Below are positions 15,836-24,035 of a stretch of DNA of 64,000 nucleotides, piece by piece. This stretch comes from Pelagimonas sp017744045 (GTDB taxonomy: Bacteria; Pseudomonadota; Alphaproteobacteria; Rhodobacterales; Rhodobacteraceae), in assembly GCF_017744045.1 (NCBI RefSeq), contig NZ_JAGHRD010000018.1; one strand, written 5' to 3'. How positions within the stretch are numbered: the stretch's first letter is position 1; the number at the start of each line of letters is the position of its first letter. Below the pieces are notes generated by a model, which did not search any database, was not told the DNA's origin, and worked only from the letters and a program-made list of their open reading frames with translations. The position numbers and the translations under genes were made by a program.

Positions 15836-17353
15836 ATGACTGTGCAGAATATTGAAAAATGGGCCATTTTCGAAGTGTCTCTTGAGGGGCCTTCAGATGG
15901 GAACCCTTATCTTGATGTGACGTTAGAGGCCGAGTTTTCGCTGAAGGGGCGCAGCATTCGCGTGCCCGGTTTTTATGATGGAAACGGAGTTTATAAGCTG
16001 CGTTTCATGCCCGAGACCGAGGGCGCATGGAGCTATGTCACACGCTCCTCCAGTTCCGCGCTTGACGGGCATCAAGGCGCATTGAATTGCGTCGCGCCGA
16101 CCGGCAACAATCGTGGTCCGGTGCGTGTGCGCAACAAGTTCCACTTTGCCTATGCTGATGGCAGCCCGTTCCTGAGCTTTGGCACCACCTGTTATGCCTG
16201 GACCCACCAACCGCTGGAGGTTCAGGAACAAACCTTGCAGACCTTGGCTGCGTCGGGGTTCAACAAGATCCGCATGGGGATTTTCCCCAAACACTACCCC
16301 TATAACACCAATGAACCGCTGCATGACGTCTATGAGGTTATCGACGGTGCCCGCGATTTTGACCGCCCGAATTTCGAAAGCTTTCGTCACTTTGAAGGGC
16401 AGATCGGGCGCTTGATGGAGATGGGGATCGAGGCGGATCTGATCATGTTCCACCCCTATGACCGCTGGGGCTATGCGGATATGAGCGAAGAGCAGAATTA
16501 CCGCTATGTCGCCTATATCGCTGCGCGGTTCGGGGCCTATCGCAACGTGTGGTGGGCGCTGGCAAATGAGTATGATTTCCTGCTCAACACGATGCCCATG
16601 GATTGGTGGGATCGTTATTTCCAGATCCTCGAAGAGGAAGACCCCTATCGCCATCTGAAATCGATCCATAATGGCTTTGTCACGGCCAACTATGATCACC
16701 GCAAGCCCTGGGTCACCCATAGCTGCATCCAGAACTGGGACGTCAAACAAACCCAGGCCTGGCGGGATCGTTGGGGCAAACCTGTAGTCAATGATGAACC
16801 GGAATATGAGGGCAACCTGATCCAGAGCTGGGGCAATATCTCGGCGCAGGAATTGGTGCATCGGTTCTGGACCACCATGATGCGCGGTGGCTATGCCGGA
16901 CATGGCGAAACCTATTGGAACGAAGAAGAGGCGATTTGGTGGGCCAAAGGTGGCCTTCTGCATGGCGAAGCCTGGACGCGCCTGAAATGGATGCGTGAGC
17001 TTTTGGAACAGGATGTCAAAGGCGGGTTGGAGCCACTGGGCGAGGCGGCGAAATTCCCCTGGAGCCGGGTATCCGGTGCGGCAGATGTCGAGAGCGGGAC
17101 CACCTATATCTATCTGGGGGAACACCAGCCGCGGATCTGGACAACCGGGCTGCCGGTCGAGGATGGCGATTACCAATTGGATCTGATCGACACCTGGAAC
17201 ATGACGGTGACGCCGCTGGACAAGGCCACGCCGCCGCAAGGGGTTGCCATTCGCCACGGGTCGGTCACCCGGCACGGATCGCCAGACGCTGCCTTTGCGG
17301 TGGAACTGCCCGGCAAAACCGGGTTGGCCATTCGCTGTCGCAGGAAAGGGTGA
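15836..17353 (+). CDS. DUF5060/DUF4038 glycoside hydrolase (apiosidase-like)
   Basis: A 505-residue protein. An N-terminal beta-sandwich (about 5-90, DUF5060 type: WAIFEVSLEG, RFMPETEGAWSY) precedes a TIM barrel (about 100-400, DUF4038/apiosidase-like). The barrel has the clan GH-A pattern: ALANEYDF with N244-E245 as probable acid/base, and VVNDEPEYEG with E321 as probable nucleophile. The barrel class includes GH140 apiosidases, which release D-apiose from pectic side chains. No signal peptide is present, so it should act in the cytoplasm on saccharides brought in by the ABC importer whose genes surround it. Exact specificity is not proven. Confidence 0.8.
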   Translation: MTVQNIEKWAIFEVSLEGPSDGNPYLDVTLEAEFSLKGRSIRVPGFYDGNGVYKLRFMPETEGAWSYVTRSSSSALDGHQGALNCVAPTGNNRGPVRVRNKFHFAYADGSPFLSFGTTCYAWTHQPLEVQEQTLQTLAASGFNKIRMGIFPKHYPYNTNEPLHDVYEVIDGARDFDRPNFESFRHFEGQIGRLMEMGIEADLIMFHPYDRWGYADMSEEQNYRYVAYIAARFGAYRNVWWALANEYDFLLNTMPMDWWDRYFQILEEEDPYRHLKSIHNGFVTANYDHRKPWVTHSCIQNWDVKQTQAWRDRWGKPVVNDEPEYEGNLIQSWGNISAQELVHRFWTTMMRGGYAGHGETYWNEEEAIWWAKGGLLHGEAWTRLKWMRELLEQDVKGGLEPLGEAAKFPWSRVSGAADVESGTTYIYLGEHQPRIWTTGLPVEDGDYQLDLIDTWNMTVTPLDKATPPQGVAIRHGSVTRHGSPDAAFAVELPGKTGLAIRCRRKG

Positions 17354-17356
17354 TCC

Positions 17357-18415
17357 ATGTCCGATCTTCGCATTTCCCAAATCGTCAAGCGCTACGGGGC
17401 GCTGCAGGTTCTGCACAATATCGACCTTGATGTGGCCTCTGGCGAATTTGTTGTTCTGGTTGGCCCGTCGGGCTGTGGCAAATCCACTTTGCTGCGCATG
17501 ATTGCCGGGCTTGAGGACATCAGCGGCGGCGAGATTTCGATTGAGGGGCGCGTGGTGAACGAGGTCAAACCCAAAGACCGCGACATCGCGATGGTGTTTC
17601 AATCCTATGCGCTTTATCCGCAGATGACCGTCCAGCAGAATATGGGGTTTTCCCTGGAAATGCAGAAGATGGACAAGGCCGATATCACCACAAAGGTCCA
17701 AGAAACGGCCGAGATTCTGGGCTTGACCCCTTTGCTGGATCGCAAGCCTGCGCAATTGTCTGGTGGGCAGAGGCAGCGCGTTTCAATGGGGCGCGCGATT
17801 GTGCGCGACCCCAAGGTGTTCCTGTTTGACGAACCGCTGTCCAATCTGGACGCAAAGCTGCGGGTGCAGATGCGCTCCGAGATCAAGTCACTGCATGCGC
17901 GCCTTGGCTCGACGATTGTCTATGTCACGCATGACCAGATCGAGGCCATGACCATGGCGGATAAGATCGTGGTGATGCGGGATGGGCGCATCGAACAGGT
18001 GGGCGCGCCGCTTGATCTTTATGATCATCCGGTCAACCGTTTTGTGGCGGGTTTTCTGGGCTCTCCGGCCATGAATTTCTTTCACGCCACGGCCACCTCG
18101 GACGGGTTTGAATTGCAGGACGGTCAAAAGCTGACCGCCCGGCATAACCTGCCAGAGGGTCGTGAGGTTGAAATTGGGTTGCGGCCTGAAAAGCTGAGCA
18201 TTGATCCGGATGGGCCGCTGAAAGCGCGGGTTCAGTTGATCGAACCAACCGGCGCTGAAACCTTGATCACTGTCGAGCTGGGGGGTGCCAAGGCGACGCT
18301 GTTGATGCATCGCAGGATCGAAACCGGAATTGGTGCTGAGATGAGCCTGTCGGCAGATCCCCGTGATCTCTATGTTTTTGACCGCGACAGCGGTGAGACA
18401 TTGGCGCTGACCTGA
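17357..18415 (+). CDS. ABC transporter ATP-binding protein, MalK/UgpC type
   Basis: A 352-residue ATPase. Walker A GPSGCGKST lies at residues 36-44, the signature LSGGQRQRVSMGRA near 134, Walker B VFLFDEPLSNLDAKLR near 155, and H-loop YVTHDQIEAMTMADK near 188. A C-terminal TOBE-type regulatory region starts at about residue 235. It energises the CUT1 importer encoded just upstream and starts four bases after the hydrolase stop. MalK-type ATPases are sometimes shared between importers. The gene converges with the FGGY kinase gene over a bidirectional hairpin. Confidence 0.95.
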   Translation: MSDLRISQIVKRYGALQVLHNIDLDVASGEFVVLVGPSGCGKSTLLRMIAGLEDISGGEISIEGRVVNEVKPKDRDIAMVFQSYALYPQMTVQQNMGFSLEMQKMDKADITTKVQETAEILGLTPLLDRKPAQLSGGQRQRVSMGRAIVRDPKVFLFDEPLSNLDAKLRVQMRSEIKSLHARLGSTIVYVTHDQIEAMTMADKIVVMRDGRIEQVGAPLDLYDHPVNRFVAGFLGSPAMNFFHATATSDGFELQDGQKLTARHNLPEGREVEIGLRPEKLSIDPDGPLKARVQLIEPTGAETLITVELGGAKATLLMHRRIETGIGAEMSLSADPRDLYVFDRDSGETLALT

Positions 18416-18421
18416 AAGAAA

Positions 18422-18447
18422 GCTGACCCGTTTAGCGATGGGTCAGC
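18422..18447. terminator. Bidirectional terminator between the ATPase and kinase genes
   Basis: GCTGACCC (18422-18429) and GGGTCAGC (18440-18447) form a perfect 8-base stem with a 10-base loop, overlapping the last codons of the kinase gene. It lies where two convergent operons meet. There is no long T-run, so efficiency is uncertain. Confidence 0.55.
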
Positions 18448-19919
18448 ATGGAAATTGCCTGGGCCCATTGAGCGCGGGCCGCGCTGCGTTCTGCATCCGG
18501 TAATTTCGGATCAAAGGCCCCGGTTTGGTCTGCATTGCTAAGGTAGGGCAGGGGGTTGCCCAGTTGTTCCGCCACAACCATGGCCATGCCATAGGCCCCA
18601 AGTTCGGCAAAGCTTTGCACCTGCACGGTCTGCCCGATCAGGTCGGCCTGAAGCTGCATCAGGAACCCGTTGCGCGAGGCACCACCATCGGCCAGCAAGC
18701 CGCTGAGCCGCTGGCTTTCTCCTGATGCGGCCAGATCCTGTTCCATCGCGGCATAGACATCACAGACTTGATGGGCGATGGCCTCAAAGGTGGCGCGGGC
18801 CAGATGGTTGGCGGTTGTGCCGTGATGCAGCCCGGAAACGAGGCCGCGCGCGCTGTCATCCCAATGCGGCGCACCAAGCCCGGCCAGGGCAGGAACAAAA
18901 CTCACTCCGTCGCTATCGGACACGGAACTGGCCATGTCAGACAGGGTTTGCACATCGTCGATGCCAAGCAGACCCGCCACAAAGGCCGCCGCCTGCGCCG
19001 AAACGGTGATGTTGCCCTCGAGGGCGTAAAAGGTCGTGCCGCCCGTGGTCCAAGCGATGGTGCCAGAGATGCCGTGCCGAGAGTGCGGGCGTGTTTGGGT
19101 CAGGGCCATCAGGGATGATCCTGTGCCATAGGTCGCCTTGACCTGCCCCGGCGCGCGCACTCCATGACCGAACAGCGCGGCGTGGCTATCCCCCATCATC
19201 GCGTGAATCGGGATGCCGCCCGGCAGGTTGGTCGCGGTGCTCTCCGTGTCTCCAAAACGGCTGTCCGAGGGCAGGGGGTTTGGCAACAGGGTCGCAAGCG
19301 CGTCTTGGGGGAGCGAGAAAATCTCGGCCAGTCGCGGGCTCCAGTCCAGGCGGGCGGTATCAAACAACAATGTGCGCGATGCGTTGGAATGGTCGGTGGC
19401 AAAGCTTGTCCCGCCGGTGAGGTTCCACAAAAGCCAGCTGTCCACAGTTCCGGCGCGCAACCTGCCTTGGTCCAGCAGGTCCTTTGCCCCCTCCCGGTTT
19501 TTGATCAGCCAGGCGAGTTTTGATGCCGGGAAAAGCGGATTGATGCCAAGGCCGGTCAGATCCAACACCTCGTCACCCAGACCTTGGTCCAGCAATTCGG
19601 CGCAGATCGGAGCCGTGCGCCGACATTGCCAAATCGGGGCAGGGCCGACCGGTTGGCCGGTCTCGGAATCCCAAATGACAATGGTTTCGCGCTGGTTGGT
19701 GATGCCAATTCCAGCGATTTGATCCTCGATCCCTGCGCAGGCCTCGTTGATCACGGCCTGGGTGGTGGTCCAAATCTGCGCAGCGCTTTGTTCTGCCCAC
19801 CCGGTTTCAGGATAGTGGGTCTGGCATGGGGCCGAGGCGCTTTGGACCACCTGCCCATCCCCGTCAAAGACCAGGGCCTTTGTGTTGGTTGTTCCCTGGT
19901 CAATGGCAAGGAGCAGCAT
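18432..19919 (-). CDS. FGGY carbohydrate kinase, glycerol-kinase-like (candidate apulose kinase)
   Basis: A 495-residue kinase with both FGGY halves. The N-terminal phosphate loop is LAIDQGTTNTKALVFD (residues 4-19). The substrate region GITNQRETIVIWD...WQCRR is close to glycerol kinase, and the second ATP-binding half carries TYGTGSSLMALT and LADGGASRNGFLMQLQADL. It follows the two transketolase subunit genes with a one-base gap. In the known transketolase route for D-apiose, an FGGY kinase phosphorylates D-apulose, a branched ketose resembling dihydroxyacetone and glycerol. That function fits the neighbours, but simple glycerol, erythritol or dihydroxyacetone kinase activity remains possible. 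Confidence 0.82.
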   Translation of the reverse strand: MLLLAIDQGTTNTKALVFDGDGQVVQSASAPCQTHYPETGWAEQSAAQIWTTTQAVINEACAGIEDQIAGIGITNQRETIVIWDSETGQPVGPAPIWQCRRTAPICAELLDQGLGDEVLDLTGLGINPLFPASKLAWLIKNREGAKDLLDQGRLRAGTVDSWLLWNLTGGTSFATDHSNASRTLLFDTARLDWSPRLAEIFSLPQDALATLLPNPLPSDSRFGDTESTATNLPGGIPIHAMMGDSHAALFGHGVRAPGQVKATYGTGSSLMALTQTRPHSRHGISGTIAWTTGGTTFYALEGNITVSAQAAAFVAGLLGIDDVQTLSDMASSVSDSDGVSFVPALAGLGAPHWDDSARGLVSGLHHGTTANHLARATFEAIAHQVCDVYAAMEQDLAASGESQRLSGLLADGGASRNGFLMQLQADLIGQTVQVQSFAELGAYGMAMVVAEQLGNPLPYLSNADQTGAFDPKLPDAERSAARAQWAQAISMLTHR

Positions 19920-19920
19920 G

Positions 19921-20886
19921 TCAGACCTTTCGTTTCATGGCGCGATTGGCGGCTGCGGCGATCCCGTCAGGTGTCAGCCCCGCCAGTTCAAAGAGATGTT
20001 CAACATTGCCCGTCGGCTGAAAACCGTCAAAGCCGACACGTTCAACCGGTACGGGCCGGTTAAGGCTGGTCAGTTCGGCCACCGCCCCGCCAAGCCCGCC
20101 TCGGGTCAGGCCTTCTTCGACAGTGACAATAGCACCGGTTTTGTCGGCTTCGCTCAAAATTCCGGCCTCGTCCAATGGATTGAGGGTGTGGACGGAATGC
20201 ACGCTTGCGGAAATGCCGGATGCGGCAAGACGGTCAGACGCGGCCAGAGCCAGATGCACCGTGGTCCCATTGGCCAAAAGCGTGACATCATCACCGGCCC
20301 GCAAGCTGCGCATCTTGCCAGGTTCAAACTGTCGCCCGCCGCCGATCTCTTTGCCCAAATCCGGCACTTTCATCCGCGAGAGACGGATATAGACCGGACC
20401 CTGGTGTTTTGCGGCCCAGCGAACCGCCATTTCGGTTTCCCAGGGATCGGCCGGTGCGATTACGGTCAGGTTCTGAAAACTGCGCAGCCAGGCGAAATCT
20501 TCGATCGAATGATGCGTCGCGCCAAGCTCACCATAGGCCACGCCCGAAGATTGGCCGACCAGTTTGACGTTATATTGCGAATAGGCAATGTCGGCCTTGA
20601 TCTGTTCCAAGGCGCGCCCGCTTAGAAAGCAGGAGGCCGCAGAGACAAAGGGAATGCGATTGCCATTGGCCAGCCCGGCGCCGACACCAACCATGTTCTG
20701 TTCGGCAATCCCGACATTAATCAAGCGATCCGCAAAGGCGCTTTGAAATCCGCCAAGATTGGACGAGCCGACACTGTCATTCACCACAACGACAATGCGG
20801 TCATCCTGCTCTGCAATCTCTTCGATCGTGCTGGCCCACGCCTTGCGACAGTCAAAACCGGGCACGGTTTGTGCGGAAATGTTCAT
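19921..20886 (-). CDS. Transketolase C-terminal subunit (candidate apulose-4-phosphate transketolase)
   Basis: About 321 residues. The ATG at 20886 overlaps the stop of the N-terminal subunit gene (ATGA). It holds the pyrimidine-binding domain (INVGIAEQNMVGVGAGLA with the catalytic glutamate, about residues 57-74) and the C-terminal domain (AGDDVTLLANGTTVHLALAASDRL). Split transketolases occur in specialised sugar pathways, including AptAB of apiose catabolism. AptAB converts apulose 4-phosphate plus glyceraldehyde 3-phosphate into xylulose 5-phosphate and dihydroxyacetone phosphate. The order transketolase N, transketolase C, FGGY kinase supports that role. A DXS-like or dihydroxyacetone synthase-like role is the alternative. 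Confidence 0.88.
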   Translation of the reverse strand: MNISAQTVPGFDCRKAWASTIEEIAEQDDRIVVVVNDSVGSSNLGGFQSAFADRLINVGIAEQNMVGVGAGLANGNRIPFVSAASCFLSGRALEQIKADIAYSQYNVKLVGQSSGVAYGELGATHHSIEDFAWLRSFQNLTVIAPADPWETEMAVRWAAKHQGPVYIRLSRMKVPDLGKEIGGGRQFEPGKMRSLRAGDDVTLLANGTTVHLALAASDRLAASGISASVHSVHTLNPLDEAGILSEADKTGAIVTVEEGLTRGGLGGAVAELTSLNRPVPVERVGFDGFQPTGNVEHLFELAGLTPDGIAAAANRAMKRKV

Positions 20887-21716
20887 CAGGCCAACTCTTT
20901 CATAGCTTGTTCGTATTCGTCTGGGTTCGGCACTCCGTGATGCCATTTCGCCAAGTCTTCCATAAAGGAAACGCCTTTACCCTTGATGGTATTGGCGATC
21001 ACGCATCGCGGTTTGCCAGTGGCTGAGGGCGCGCGCAGCGTGTCCAGCAGCGCAGCGTGATCATGGCCGTCAACCTTGATGACCTCCCAGCCAAAGGCGC
21101 GGTATTTCTCGTCCAGCGGGTCAAGGCCTGCCGTGTCTTCGGTGCGCGCGCCTTGTTGCAGGCGATTGCGATCAATGATCAGGGTCAGGTTGGACAGGCG
21201 GCGGTGCCCGGCGGTCATAGCGGCCTCCCAATTTGATCCTTCTTGCTGTTCACCGTCGCCGGTCAGCACAAAAGTCCGGTACGTCGCGCCGCTGATCTGG
21301 CCAGCAATCGCGATGCCCAAAGCGATGGGGAAGCCATGCCCCAGAGGACCGGTATTGGCTTCGACCCCTGGCAGGTAATTGCGATTCGGGTGGCCGTTCA
21401 GTTTGGAGCCCGGCCCCATATAGGTGTCCAGCCAGTCCTCGGGGAAATAGCCCGCAGCGCAAAGCGCGGTATAGAGCGCGCCGGTTGCGTGGCCTTTGGA
21501 CATGATGAAACGGTCCCGCGCCGCCCAATTCGGGGATTTGGGATCAAAGTCCAGAACGCCGAAATACAGTGTCGCCAGGATATCAGTGGCGGAATAATCG
21601 CCGCCCAAATGCCCGAGTTTCTTGGCAAAAACCATCTCCATGGCGCGCTTGCGCATCCATCGCGCTTTGTCTGCGATGGTCTCAACATTGGGGTTTTGTT
21701 GCGAGTGAAGGGGCAA
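20886..21716 (-). CDS. Transketolase N-terminal subunit (thiamine diphosphate-binding)
   Basis: A 276-residue subunit. The thiamine diphosphate/magnesium motif is GDGEQQEG at residues 153-160, with the partner asparagine N184 in IDRNRLQQG. RFIMSKGHATGALY (about 69-82) and TGPLGHGFPIALG are classic transketolase active-site blocks. The start codon is TTG at 21716, supported by AAAGGAGAG eight bases upstream. First gene of a three-gene operon with the C-terminal subunit and FGGY kinase. It is divergent from the TIM-barrel isomerase, with T-rich direct repeats in the shared promoter region that probably bind the DeoR regulator. Confidence 0.9.
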   Translation of the reverse strand: MPLHSQQNPNVETIADKARWMRKRAMEMVFAKKLGHLGGDYSATDILATLYFGVLDFDPKSPNWAARDRFIMSKGHATGALYTALCAAGYFPEDWLDTYMGPGSKLNGHPNRNYLPGVEANTGPLGHGFPIALGIAIAGQISGATYRTFVLTGDGEQQEGSNWEAAMTAGHRRLSNLTLIIDRNRLQQGARTEDTAGLDPLDEKYRAFGWEVIKVDGHDHAALLDTLRAPSATGKPRCVIANTIKGKGVSFMEDLAKWHHGVPNPDEYEQAMKELA

Positions 21717-21799
21717 AGCTGTCTCTCCTTTGGTCTGGACGGTCTTGCCAGCGTGATGTGCGACAAAGTCAGCGTGATATTTGTATGTGATTTAGCAGG

Positions 21800-21840
21800 G
21801 CGCAAATCAAAACACAACTAAACAAAAATAAACAAAATAC
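21800..21840. promoter_or_regulatory. Direct-repeat operator between transketolase and isomerase operons
   Basis: On the minus strand this reads as near-tandem decamers TTTTGTTTAT, TTTTGTTTAG and TTGTGTTTTG. DeoR-family repressors bind such T-rich direct repeats. The dodecamer CAAAAATAAACA (21823-21834) recurs exactly in front of the Rbs-type binding protein gene at 22966-22977. A DeoR regulator gene ends that operon. Binding is inferred. Confidence 0.6.
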
Positions 21841-21914
21841 TTTTGGCTTGCGTTTTTGTGGCCTCAAGAGCAATGTAGCACGCAAAGACGAGGCCAGACT
21901 CAGGAGGAGAGACC

Positions 21915-22892
21915 ATGGCGCAGGTATTTGGTGCGGGCATTTGGCATTTCGCAACTTATGTGGATCGATACGCAACTGATGGCTATGGCGCGCCGCGCAG
22001 CGTGCTGGATGCGATCGAGCTGGCCGGGCAGGTGCGGGATCTGTCTGTTGTCGATATCAACTATCCTTATTTTGGCGGAGAGTTTTCCCATGAGGATGTC
22101 GATAAGGCGTTGAAAAAACAAGGTTTGGGCGTGGTTGGCATCACGCCGGAAATCTACACGCGCGAATTCTCCAAGGGGTCGTTTACCAATCCCGACAAGG
22201 GGGTGCGTGAGCGGGCGCATGAGCTGATCACCGAGGCCTGCGATGCGGTGCGCTTTCACGGTGCGAACTACGTCAAGCTTTGGCCGGGGCAGGATGGTTG
22301 GGACTACCCGTTTCAGGTTGATCATGGTGCCTTGTGGAAGAATTCCATGGATGGGGTGGGGCGTCTGGCCAGCGAAAACCCGGACCTAAAATTCGTCATT
22401 GAATACAAGCCGCGAGAGCCGCGCGTTCATATGAGTTACAGCTCTGTTGCGCGGACTTTGTTGGGAATTGAACAGATTGGCCTGCCCAATGTTGGCATCC
22501 TTTTGGACTTCGGTCACGCGATCTATGGCGGTGAAAACGCGGCGGATTCGGCGCAGCTGGCCATTGATCATGGGCGTTTGTTTGGGATGGATGTGAATGA
22601 CAATTACCGGTCCTGGGATGATGATTTGATTGCGGGGAGCCTTCACCCGATTGAATTGTTTGAATTTTTCCACGTGCTTCGCAAAAACAACTGGGAAGGT
22701 GTCTGGCAGTTGGATCAATTCCCGTTCCGCGAAGACTGCGTCCAGATGGCCAATGATGCCATCGATTTCCTCAAAGGAATCGACAGGGCGCTGGGTGTTC
22801 TCGATGAGGAAGCGCTGCGCGAGGCGCAGGAGCGTCATGACGCTATGGCGGCGCTCAAGATCGCGCAAAAGGCGCTGTTCTCTTCGCTCTAA
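21915..22892 (+). CDS. Xylose-isomerase-like TIM-barrel protein (candidate D-apiose isomerase)
   Basis: A 325-residue sugar isomerase/epimerase of the AP-endonuclease-2 TIM-barrel family. The ATG follows AGGAGGAG. Likely metal ligands lie in FVIEYKPREPRVHM (Glu near residue 163), GILLDFGHA (Asp/His near 200), GMDVNDNY (Asp near 226) and WQLDQFPF. Family members isomerise or epimerise free or phosphorylated sugars. With the divergent kinase/transketolase operon and the Rbs-type importer downstream, an aldose-ketose isomerase supplying the kinase is expected, for example D-apiose to D-apulose. Function is from context. Confidence 0.8.
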   Translation: MAQVFGAGIWHFATYVDRYATDGYGAPRSVLDAIELAGQVRDLSVVDINYPYFGGEFSHEDVDKALKKQGLGVVGITPEIYTREFSKGSFTNPDKGVRERAHELITEACDAVRFHGANYVKLWPGQDGWDYPFQVDHGALWKNSMDGVGRLASENPDLKFVIEYKPREPRVHMSYSSVARTLLGIEQIGLPNVGILLDFGHAIYGGENAADSAQLAIDHGRLFGMDVNDNYRSWDDDLIAGSLHPIELFEFFHVLRKNNWEGVWQLDQFPFREDCVQMANDAIDFLKGIDRALGVLDEEALREAQERHDAMAALKIAQKALFSSL

Positions 22893-22908
22893 CGCTAGAA
22901 TGGCCTGA

Positions 22909-22943
22909 TTTTGCCGGGGTTTTTGGAGGAAACTCCGGCAAAA
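22909..22943 (+). terminator. Hairpin after the isomerase gene
   Basis: TTTTGCCGG (22909-22917) pairs perfectly with CCGGCAAAA (22935-22943) around a 17-base loop, 16 bases past the isomerase stop. It probably ends or attenuates transcription before the separate promoter of the importer operon. Confidence 0.65.
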
Positions 22944-22954
22944 CGAAAATAATA

Positions 22955-22990
22955 TTGACACAAAGCAAAAATAAACACAAAAAAACACAG
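22955..22990 (+). promoter_or_regulatory. Promoter and DeoR-type operator of the Rbs-type importer operon
   Basis: TTGACA (22955-22960) is a consensus -35 element. The A-rich sequence after it contains CAAAAATAAACA (22966-22977), identical to a dodecamer in the transketolase/isomerase promoter, and further CACAAAAAAACAC repeats. A repressor bound here would block the promoter. The -10 element is not clear. Confidence 0.5.
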
Positions 22991-23026
22991 CGCGCAATTC
23001 GCGTCGCATCCTAGGGAGGAAAGCAA

Positions 23027-23968
23027 ATGAAACTGAATCGCCGTCTATTCCTCGGCTCGACCGCTGCCGTGGCATTCGCCGCAGCTGTACCTGTCCGCGC
23101 TGCGGGCAAGGGCACAATCGCCATTATCACGCCAAGTCATGACAACCCGTTCTTCAAGGCCGAAGCCGATGGCGCGGTCGCCAAAGCGCAGGAGCTGGGT
23201 TACGAAACCGTTGTCCTTGTGCATGATGACGATCCGAACAAACAGTCCGAACAGTTCGACACTGTAATCGCCCAGGGCGTTAAGGCCATCATTCTCGACA
23301 ATGCTGGCGCTGATGCCTCGGTGGCTGCCATTCAACGTGCCAAGGATGCCGGAATTCCGTCCTTCCTGATTGACCGTGAAATCACCGCGACCGGTGTCGC
23401 CGTCAGCCAGATCGTGTCCAACAACTATCAAGGTGCGCAATTGGGGGCGGAAGAATTCGTCGTCCTGATGGGCGAAGAGGGCAAATATGCTGAGCTGTTG
23501 GGCAAGGAATCCGACACCAATGCCGGTATCCGCAGCCAAGGCTATCATGATGTGATCGACCAGTTCGAAGGTCTCGAAATGGTGGCGCAGCAAACGGCCA
23601 ACTGGTCACAGACCGAAGCCTTTGGCGTCATGGAATCCATGTTGCAGGCCAACCCTGATATCAAAGGGGTGATTTGCGGCAATGACACGATGGCCATGGG
23701 GGCCTATGCCGCTTTGGAGGCCGCAGGGCGTGGCGATGTGATCGTGACCGGCTTTGACGGCTCTAACGATGTGCGCGACTCCATTCTGGCGGGTGGCATC
23801 AAGGCGACCGTTCTACAGCCTGCCTATGAACAAGCGCAGTTGGCCGTGACCCAGGCAGACCAATACATCAACACCGGTTCGACCGGGCTGGATGAAAAGC
23901 AGCTGATGGATTGCGTGCTGATCAATGGCGACAACGCCGCCCAGCTTGAAACTTTCGCTCTGAGCTAA
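23027..23968 (+). CDS. Ribose-type ABC transporter substrate-binding protein
   Basis: A 313-residue periplasmic-binding-protein type I protein. Its leader (MKLNRRLFLGSTAAVAFAAAVPVRAAG) carries basic residues NRR before the hydrophobic core and may be a Tat or Sec signal. Mature motifs match RbsB: IITPSHDNPFFKAEADGAVAKA, SEQFDTVIAQGVKAIILDNAG, FLIDREI, IKGVICGNDTMAMGAYAALEAAGR and VTGFDGS. It binds a free pentose-like monosaccharide. In this gene set, D-apiose is the natural guess. A hairpin directly follows. Confidence 0.9.
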   Translation: MKLNRRLFLGSTAAVAFAAAVPVRAAGKGTIAIITPSHDNPFFKAEADGAVAKAQELGYETVVLVHDDDPNKQSEQFDTVIAQGVKAIILDNAGADASVAAIQRAKDAGIPSFLIDREITATGVAVSQIVSNNYQGAQLGAEEFVVLMGEEGKYAELLGKESDTNAGIRSQGYHDVIDQFEGLEMVAQQTANWSQTEAFGVMESMLQANPDIKGVICGNDTMAMGAYAALEAAGRGDVIVTGFDGSNDVRDSILAGGIKATVLQPAYEQAQLAVTQADQYINTGSTGLDEKQLMDCVLINGDNAAQLETFALS

Positions 23969-23980
23969 GGTTCTGCAACC

Positions 23981-24013
23981 GATCCCTGGCGTGGTGTCCT
24001 CGCGCCAGGGATC
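23981..24013 (+). terminator. Attenuator hairpin after the ribose-type binding-protein gene
   Basis: GATCCCTGGCG and CGCCAGGGATC form a perfect 11-base stem with an 11-base loop, 12 bases past the stop. There is no T-run, so mRNA 3'-end stabilisation is as likely as termination. Confidence 0.75.
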
Positions 24014-24035
24014 TGACACTTTGGCGAGACGACTG

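Noticed and set aside
15923..17755. A 610-codon minus-strand open frame opposite the glycoside hydrolase and ATPase
   Set aside because: Antisense to two well-supported genes, no recognisable domains, and no ribosome-binding site; a high-GC shadow.
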